Assembly: GCA_025642065.1 (NCBI GenBank)
Contig: JAODUP010000026.1
Location: forward strand, 861,001 to 925,000
Length of the DNA: 64,000 nucleotides
DNA from: Paralvinella palmiformis
Lineage: Eukaryota > Annelida > Polychaeta > Terebellida > Alvinellidae
Direction: 5' to 3'
The position numbers were made by a program, and so were the translations under genes. The notes below the pieces were generated by a model. That model was not told where the DNA came from. It made no database searches and saw nothing but the letters and a program-made list of their open reading frames with translations. Below are positions 56,401 through 64,000 of the stretch, one piece after another (position 1 is the stretch's first letter; every line of letters starts with the position of its first letter).

Positions 56401-58195
56401 AACTGTTTTGGCTGGCTTTCATCAGAACAAACCCATTTGATACAATAGAAACTGAGCCTTTTCAATAGTAGCCGACGTCCAATGCTATACGTCGTCTATT
56501 TTACAGTCCCTCGTCACCTATCTTATCAGTAGAAAATTGGTTGGCTATTTTGGTTTTGGCAGAAAAGCCAGCTCTTCACTTTTTTAATACCCATTTATTT
56601 TAACTATTTACCACTTATTTTAACTATTTAGCATTTATTTTAACTATTTAGCAAACCTCAAAGTCATGTTATATAAGGTAATTGCTAAATATACATGTAT
56701 AATAATTGTTTACCGAATACAAATTCTATTGATAAAAAATTACTTAAACAGCATCCATCTTTCCTTAGTTCTCCTTACAACACTTAATGGCAACTTGATT
56801 AATTTCTTTATACGACGTATTTACAGTTTTCCATCTAATAACCGACGACAGTGTGCGCTCCATCCAGTCAGATATTTCATCCAGACATCCAGTAATCCTT
56901 GGCTACAGAAACATATTAAAAGCTTGTTACAGATACGACATAACATCTCTTACACTGCCGTTGCTTCTTGTGCATGATATGTCCGAGGCAAGTACGGAAT
57001 GATTTTGGCAATCATTGAATCCTTGCTTTCTGTTCTCCTTAACTCTTGGAGAACATATTTTGACTGTTATCATGTAGATGATTTTTTTTTAAATCGTTAA
57101 GAATTTTCGTTTTGATTGTTAGTAAAGCTTCAAATGATGTGTATTTAGACTTTCGTTATCTTTACTAAGGAGATGACAATTAGCTGGTGTATGAAGAGAG
57201 CAGAATTGGTCTTCAAGTGTATTAAAGGTTTCATGATGGAATTTGCAACATGGAGTGGACAACAGTCGCATACTGTACAGTTTTTAGTACCCAAGGTGAC
57301 AAGTTTATTGAGTAATTATAAAGAGAATTGAGGGCAATTAGTGTCATTAAGAGCCAATGTTTGAACAAAATTAGTGCGATATGTAAAACCTGTCTATTAA
57401 GTGTAAAGGAAAAATTGACTGTCAGGTATATTGATTAAAACTAGCCCTAAATCCCACACTGATATTAAAGTATACCCAAAAGTATACCCAATACCATAGA
57501 TATAAGGAAATAATTCAAATTACAGATTCCTCGATTGTTAAAACAGTTAGAAGTTCCATGCTCTGAAGTCAATGATCACATATCCATCTCGATTTAGATG
57601 CTATGACTTGGCTGTCCTCATGATCTTAGCTACCCTTCAGACCTACGAATCTAATACCGACAATCATCAGTTCATTAGTACAAAACAATCTTTTACAAGG
57701 AATTTCACTTTATCCTTTTCTTTACTTGGACCATCTATACTGTAATATTTGTCAATATATTTTTTTTTTTTTCAAATTGTCCTTGGATGATGCTTGTTTA
57801 CGTTGTTATAACCGGGTCATACAAACAAGTTTTATTTACGACGTCAGACTTGGGGGGAGCATCCAGTTTGTCTGGCTCCAAAATGGCAGCACTGGATTTG
57901 GTTTCAATATGTAGTCAATTTTGTTCCTATTTATAATTTGTTGAACATATTTTGCATTAGTCATGAAAATATCAAGAAAAGTGAACTGTTCCTTTAAACT
58001 AACAGAACTATTTGAATCAAGAGTTCATACAAATTTTGTGTATTCTATGTATTTGTTCATTATTACATGTTTACTGCATTGCGATTTCAGGGCCTTTCTG
58101 ACGATACCTTCACATCAATAAGCAACATGCTGTCCTCAATCTTCCGGATGTCAAATCCTGTAGTGGCCAAATCGGGAAACAATAAAATGGCATGA
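47443..58195 (+). CDS. FERRY3: C12orf4/FERRY3 ortholog, complete thirteen-exon gene
   Basis: Exons: 47443-47602, 47710-47855, 48077-48258, 48475-48574, 48860-48984, 50055-50158, 51110-51194, 54289-54410, 54772-54974, 55973-56054, 56827-56987, 57170-57295, 58091-58195. Total 1701 bases, 566 residues plus TGA; human C12orf4 is about 552. Every junction keeps phase. Diagnostic stretches include [82 protein letters not shown] and [15 protein letters not shown]. The ATG at 47443 is the first in the open segment and matches the family's N-terminal spacing; an acceptor-like site upstream suggests a 5' UTR exon. In vertebrates the protein is subunit 3 of the FERRY complex, a Rab5 effector linking mRNAs to early endosomes. 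Intron 11 uses a GC donor, and exon 10 has a NAGNAG acceptor (55973 or 55976). Confidence 0.95.
48590..48725. repeat. Degenerate tandem repeat around ttttgtttacatctccatgg
   Basis: Four to five loose units of about 26 bases in intron 4 of the FERRY3 gene. Confidence 0.6.
52440..53555 (+). pseudogene. Decayed multicopy-family gene inside FERRY3 intron 7
   Basis: Plus-strand pieces in shifting frames: [20 protein letters not shown] (52765-52824), then [20 protein letters not shown] and [20 protein letters not shown] (52912-53056), then [32 protein letters not shown] and [14 protein letters not shown] (53310-53485). I recall this order from a large uncharacterised protein family repeated in marine invertebrates: TCDQ, then a GGxH-MNF block, then a SGLxDVL block, then IETTFMRYG. 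It is stop-ridden and lies in sense orientation. I believe it is related to the family at 37830-38900, whose motifs would form the C-terminal part. Confidence 0.65.
56581..56655. repeat. Tandem repeat ttattttaactatttaccac, three units
   Basis: About 19-20-base units in intron 10 of the FERRY3 gene. Confidence 0.85.
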
Positions 58196-58320
58196 GTTAC
58201 GAGGAAGTTGGCCGTCTTAAATCATTTATAGTCTTATTCTATTAAGTAAGAGGAAGTCGGACATTAATCCAAGTTATTACAAGTGCATTTCACAATGGAC
58301 GGATGTCTTGAAAATAATTT

Positions 58321-58326
58321 AATAAA
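58321..58326 (+). terminator. Candidate poly(A) signal of FERRY3
   Basis: AATAAA 126 bases past the TGA at 58193-58195. Another AATAAA overlaps the last codons (58181-58186). Confidence 0.5.
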
Positions 58327-58345
58327 ACATTCCTTTTCCACTGGC

Positions 58346-58455
58346 ATGACAATTAGCTGGTTTATGAAGAGAGCAGAATTAGTCTTCAAGTGTATTAAAG
58401 GTTTAATTATGGAATTTGCAACAAGGAGTGGACAACAGTCACATACTGTACACAA
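58346..58455 (+). pseudogene. Extra copy of FERRY3 exon 12 downstream of the stop codon
   Basis: About 105 bases match exon 12 (57174-57280) with few changes. The encoded segment [20 protein letters not shown] stays in frame; the ATG-initiated form from 58283 ends at TAA 58472-58474. The copy lacks the original acceptor and donor. It ends where an inverted copy of intron 12 sequence starts. It lies between FERRY3 and PDI and is probably non-functional. Confidence 0.88.
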
Positions 58456-58505
58456 AATTTGTATGAACTCTTAATTCAAGTAGTTCTGTTAGTTTAAAGG
58501 AACAG
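58450..58505 (-). repeat. Inverted copy of FERRY3 intron 12 segment
   Basis: Its reverse complement matches 57986-58040 (ctgttcctttaaactaacag, gaactatttgaatcaagagt, tcatacaaattttgtgt) with few differences. It forms a fold-back pair with about 410 bases between arms. Confidence 0.88.
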
Positions 58506-58575
58506 ACATCCAAAGCCATCCTTGTCACAATGAAGTTAATAAGAATGAAATATATCAGGTGTACATACATTCCAC

Positions 58576-58581
58576 TTTATT
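58576..58581 (-). terminator. Candidate poly(A) signal of the PDI gene
   Basis: AATAAA on the minus strand about 1.0 kb past the stop at 59603, giving a plausible 3' UTR. This makes the two genes' ends nearly abut. Confidence 0.45.
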
Positions 58582-59602
58582 GGCAGAATATTTTATGCAC
58601 CATATACACCAGACACTGCTAGTGCGAAGTCTTTCTTTGAAATTATCCTGTGTATGCAGCAATCATAAGGAATAAAATAAAACGAGAATACTCTTTCATA
58701 ATCTTCTTTACCTTAGAATTCTTACACTTCAAAATTGTGTCAATACTAATCCATACCTCTCGCATGCACTTTCACATTATTTAATCTCGTATTAAGTGGT
58801 TCTAAAATTCTCTTCAACAGATATATGCCACATTTCCTGGAAAATGTCTCTAGGCACCACAATGTGTACACCACACTCACATACAGCATCCAAAAAAGGA
58901 ATACTTTGATCTGATGACGGTCTCATGCAAACCCCCTTACACAAAATACTGAGACAAAAAACATTAGGATGAGTTAACAACCTACAAATCTTTGTACAAA
59001 ATCTTCATAACAAACATCAACTGCCTACTGATTTAAACATTGGTAAGGAGGACTTAGAAATAAAGCCATTCTTAGAATCAAACAAATGACTACATACCGA
59101 CATCCAGATTTTACGTTTTTGATAGTGAAAGCTAGACCCAATTCACACACAGCATTTATATAAAAACTGGTCTATTATGACGGCACAAAATGAAATGAAT
59201 TATGAGCAGCTGTTTATAGAGATCAAACTCGTAAATTGTAATCAGGTTATGACTAAGTAGCCGGGTCTTTTCATTGTATCGTTTGTGACAAGTTTTGATG
59301 AGAATGCTCCCAAAATATGGTACAAACTACTCGAACAATATTGAATGAATATAATTCAGCACAATATCAACTTAAACACAAAGACAACAGATCATGATAT
59401 TTAGCACAGCACGTGAATTCCACTCACCCCACTCCCAGCTGCACTTACACACTTAAATTTTAACTATGTTCCTCTTATAAATATGCCTGTACAATTGAAC
59501 TGCACAAAATAATTATGAACTTAGACAGACAGAAATTGTCTTATATACATTTTGTTTTAAAAGAAAGCTAATGATAGGCCAGGAATGGATTTAATCTTTT
59601 TT

Positions 59603-62600
59603 CTACAGCTCGTCCTTCTTGTGATCTTCATCTTCTTGCTCGTCTTCTTCTGGCTCCTCGACTTCCTCAGTCTCCTGCAAACAATTACCAGACGAGAAAT
59701 AGAACCAGAACAATTAAGAAAAAAGTAGTTTTGCTCATTTAAGTGAATCCATAATTCATATTAGTCCAAAATAATTTAATAACTACTGAACAGTTAGTTA
59801 TGTTCTAGCTAGTTTATTCCTTGTTGCCTATTAGACAATGACCCTGAAAACAATTCAACAAGATGTATACTAATACAGATGCTGATACAGGTTTTCATTC
59901 ACCAAGAAGCCAATATAGGAACGGCATAGTTATCAACAGTGATTAGTTTTAGTATCCAGGATTGCCTGATTAGTGTGACAATCATATCAAGCAGCGTGTG
60001 CATCTGGCAACTGCCTTAAGGATTTTGTGACAAACACAAGAAAAGGTAATGTGATGTCTTTCTTATGGCATGCAAGAGAATAGAAATGATATTTCTGAAC
60101 TAGGAGCCATTGACGGGTAAGAAGCCATGCTGATAATGTAATCAAATATGAGGAATGGAAGTTTACAACGCAACAGCTCTAACCACTACATAAGAAAGGG
60201 CCGAGTGATACTTGGTAATGTTTTGAGTAATGACAAATAATTCTGTTTTAATTTTTATAACTAGTAAAGAGCCTAAGACAACATGGAAGTATTTTAAGCA
60301 GAGTGGCTGCAAAAAGCTAAAAAATATATATCTTCAGTCCAAATAATCATAAACCCCTCTGCATTACATAGCAAGACCAGACTGCATTTATTTTTGAAGA
60401 AATTTAGCACAGGTCATTTATTACAACAAATCAAATTGGATGTGGTGGATTAGCTAATTTTGATTCTACTGGCAGACAGCAAACACTAACTATTATAAAA
60501 GATTACTGCAATTGAATGTGTCCAGTAATAAGTAGGCAGAAAATATTTACAAAAAGCATGCTGTGTCAAATTATGCCCTTAATTAGTACACAAACGTTGG
60601 ATTATATAGCTGTAATGTAATGACTGAAGAGCTCATTGATATGTTGCCATACTTTTAATTTAATTAACACTTGTATTCTGAACATGACTATTGTCAATGA
60701 CAATTAAGTGAAATAAGCTCGCAGTTATTACATAAAGGTTAGCCTACGACACACACCTCTTCCGACGGCTCCGCACCCACCTTTCCACCAGACTCCAGAA
60801 ACTTTGAGAAGCCTTCTAACGTCCTGTCACCATTATAATCAACAACCTAGATGAAAGAAAACACATTACTGATTACTGAAACAGTATCATATCGACTTGT
60901 GTAGTGATTATCTGAATAACAATGCTGACACAAATTATTCAGTGGTTACTGAATAACTTGATGTCTAGATTCTGTTTGAGTATAATGGGTGAAATATATG
61001 TGGATGTAGAGTCTAGAAACAACCTTCTCTGAAACAGATGTATTTTCCATGGCATAAAATTATTTGGGTTTCTGAACAAACTCATCTTGGCTTTGAATGA
61101 CACCGAATTCCTTTTAAAATGTGTGTGCGTAGTACAGTTTCACAAATCTAAGACAACCCCTTTCATTTAGAGCTAAGAGTATGCAAGGTGTCAATTCCCC
61201 AAATTTTAATTCATGTGTAATAAATATGACAATTTGATGCAAATCAAGTACTTTCATTCATGACAATCAAATATGAATATCTGAATAATCCAAATATTAG
61301 TCAAGTTTTATAGTTGCCCATAGTTGGAAATCTGAGTGGAAATGTCATGGTCGTAAGAAGACACCAACTAACTGTGCCTAACTGTTACTTTACTGAATGG
61401 AGCAATTTCAATCTAATTTAAATTCTGACTGTCACCAACAAATACATGCCAAGCAGTTGGCATTATTTAGTACCAATGGACATAAGACCTTATCAAGTGG
61501 ACTCACCTCCTCACTATCTTTGGGGAAGTACTTCAAGGTGGGGAAGCTGTGTATTTTTACATCTTCTAGTTCATTAGCTGTAGCATCCATCTTAGCTATG
61601 ACAACATCATCTTGGTCTTTGTACTTTTCAGCTAATTCATCCCAGATAGGAGACAATTGTTTGCAGTGTCCGCACCAGGGGGCATCTAAGTAGAAAACAA
61701 CCAGACTTAACATAAAATTGATATGTTACATATATCTATCACATGCACTAACATATAAAGGATGCCAAACAATAATTATACATTTCATCTCAGAAAAATG
61801 CAGTGCATTAACATTGTCCATAGTTGTAAAGTTTTCAACACAAAACCAACGTCAAATATCAGCACCTAAAAACCCCTCTAAAAATAATCTACTTGGCACC
61901 TATATGGTCACATTGCTTTGCGTTTATTCAGTGTTGCTGCTAGGATCTAGCCAATGTGGGAGAACTACCCTTTTATTTAAAAAAGTAGGGGATTTTAATG
62001 TAATATAGGCACTTGGTATGAAAATCATTTAGGGGTATGAATATTTGAACTGAAAATTATTACATTTGCATCTTATTTCAGGTATTTATACACTTAATTT
62101 TACAGAGTAAGCATAATTAAATGTATGCATATCACCTACTTAATTATATCTGTAACATGGAAAAACAAGACTACAGAAATGTTTTAATTGTCATCATATA
62201 TCGAGGTGCTTTTCTTTTAATTGATTACGACGTCTTGCCTTGATGGAATTTTGGCAACTAAACCCACACTCGGAATTCAGAAGTCTAGTATGGCATTATT
62301 AAAGCAAATGTGATGGGGAGACCATTAATACACTTACAATATTTTATTCTGCACCAAGTGGTGCACATATTTTTTTATTTTGCGCCATATGTTAAAATAT
62401 CACAGCAATCCCTCAAAAACTCCTAGAAGGAACACTGTTTATTAAGATCAAATCATGAGTAAATAATTTCTTAAGATTTGTTAGCTGAAAGGTGTTTATA
62501 ATCTTTAAATACAAACAGTTTGTGTTGGTCAGAACATGAAAATCTCCTGTTGTTACTTTGGTATACTTTTATGGCTAATTGATATGTATAGGAAACAATA

Positions 62601-64000
62601 ATAGATGCACTTACAGAATTCAACAAATACACCCTTCTTCTTATCTTTGGCAATCTCATTAAAATTTTTGCCAACCAAGACCTTCACAGGATTAGCATCC
62701 CAATCCTCGGGCACATCTTCACTCATCAAATGTGCCTAATGATGATACGGAGAGAAGCCATTACACACACTTTATTACATAAGGAATAAAGACCGGACAA
62801 AGAACAGAAATGTGAAATAGCGAACTGAAGTGGAACACATTACATCTAGCCAGCGGGAACATCGCTTTTATATCCACATCCCGAGACCAACATACCTTGT
62901 GTTTTCCAGAAAGAACATCGTCAACGAACTTCTTGATGGAATCAACTGTCAGCTCTTTGCCATCAGGCCTGAATTTAGTCATATCTTCCCCAAGGTTAAT
63001 GAGACGGATCGCTGGACACTCGTCAGTTTTCATGCCAAAGAATTCCAAGATTCTCAAGTGATCTTCATCATCGATGTTGATATAGATGAAAAGAACCTAA
63101 AACAATGATTATGACAGCACACTTTCAGTTTCAATCCTTTCACTTGAACAGAGAGACACATCCCATCCCACACACTAGTAACATCCGACTTCAACCTCTA
63201 GATTGATATCTGTGATGGTTGGTGCATCACAAACACTAGAACTACAGGGATACTAGATCAGAAACTACAAACAGGGATGACGGTCAGGAATATGGAAATT
63301 ACTTATCTCACTCACAATGTTATGATGTTATTACCATAAATTAACAACACTTCTTGTACCTTTTACTATTTGAAAATAAAAATGCATTCTAGATTTCATT
63401 TGATTGACCTGAACCAAACAAATCCAACTGCGAATGGGGTTCTACGATTGAAAACACCTAAGATTGGTATTTTTAGCTGGATACTAAATTAGATATATTG
63501 TACCTTGTGTGATACTTTTTACAAGTCGCTCATAAGTGTAATGATAAAAGTGTGCACATATTGTTTTAAGATTCATATACAAAGATAATGCAGGTGGAAG
63601 AAACTGACTGTGCATTCAGTGTTTGACCTAAATGATGACTTACATCCAACTCTATGGAATAATAAACTTAGAATCCCAATATTCTTCAAATGATCCAGAA
63701 TAGCACAATTTTAGCCACAAAAAGACTATTTGAAGTTAAAAAATTCAGGGTCCAAATCAGTTCAAATTTTAGACCATGAATTTTCATACATACGTTTACC
63801 CAATTATCAAAAAGACCTATATGTAATACTAATATTATTTTCATATCCTGCACAGGCTATTTGACCTACTAACCTTGCCCTTGTAATTTGGAGCAGCCTC
63901 CTTATAAATATCCATGATTGATTTGAAGTCATCAGAACCCTCAGAGATGAACAACAAGAGGTGATTCTTTAGCTCACCACTGAAGATCTTCTGGGCAGAT
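59603..64000 (-). CDS. P4HB: Protein disulfide isomerase (PDIA1/P4HB type), 3' part
   Basis: Six exons on the minus strand, the first running off the window: 64000-63874, 63096-62896, 62735-62615, 61685-61507, 60846-60757 and 59674-59603. All junctions are GT-AG and keep phase. The visible part covers the end of the b' thioredoxin-fold domain ([40 protein letters not shown]), the complete a' domain with active site [13 protein letters not shown] (its Tyr codon split across the 62615/61685 junction) and a [10 protein letters not shown] strand, then an acidic tail ending HKKDEL. CGHC is the redox pair that forms and rearranges disulfides in the endoplasmic reticulum; KDEL is the retrieval signal. 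The same protein is the beta subunit of prolyl 4-hydroxylase in animals. The domain order and tail fit PDIA1 better than PDIA3 or PDIA6. The a and b domains lie beyond 64000. Confidence 0.96.

Overview
The window is nuclear DNA from an animal, most likely a lophotrochozoan and probably a mollusc. It is AT-rich, has spliced genes with long introns, dense microsatellites, tRNA-headed SINEs, and decayed LINE, Ty3/gypsy, MULE and pogo-like elements. The phylum is an inference; no organelle or rRNA marker is present.

Five loci look like host genes. (1) A terminal exon at 352-501 (+) of an unidentified gene that starts outside the window. (2) A zinc-finger gene at 14721-18515 (+) with two CCCH fingers and a second Cys/His region; its start and end are unresolved. 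(3) A complete seven-exon 2-O-sulfotransferase-like gene (UST/HS2ST family) at 27794-36836 (-), 336 residues. (4) A complete thirteen-exon ortholog of C12orf4/FERRY3 at 47443-58195 (+), 566 residues. (5) The 3' half of protein disulfide isomerase (PDIA1/P4HB type) at 59603-64000 (-), ending in KDEL. Genes 4 and 5 converge tail to tail, with their predicted poly(A) signals about 250 bp apart. All exon joins were made by hand from splice sites, codon phase and remembered family sequences.

Most of the rest is mobile DNA. 0-7 kb: SINEs, a tail-to-tail SINE pair, a small GC-rich repeat in inverted orientation and a LINE end. 7.8-13.6 kb: a decayed Ty3/gypsy element on the minus strand with both LTRs, primer-binding region and polypurine tract. 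19-27 kb: SINEs of several families, an unresolved GC-richer patch, a YADD-type LINE end and a minisatellite. 32-34.6 kb: a LINE with endonuclease and reverse transcriptase remnants. 37.8-38.9 kb: a decayed copy of a multicopy uncharacterised protein family. 39.2-40.7 kb: two LINE fragments. 42.5-43.5 kb: a MULE transposase relic. 43.6-44.5 kb: a TIR element with a pogo-like transposase tail. Intron 7 of FERRY3 holds a decayed copy of what I believe is the same uncharacterised family as at 37.8 kb.

The most unusual signals are two fold-back rearrangements that copied exon sequence. In the zinc-finger gene, the start of exon 4 plus its acceptor and upstream intron is repeated in inverted orientation about 0.6 kb upstream. 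Downstream of FERRY3, exon 12 is copied past the stop codon with its frame open, and the copy is joined to an inverted copy of intron 12. I did not find a convincing new multi-gene system.
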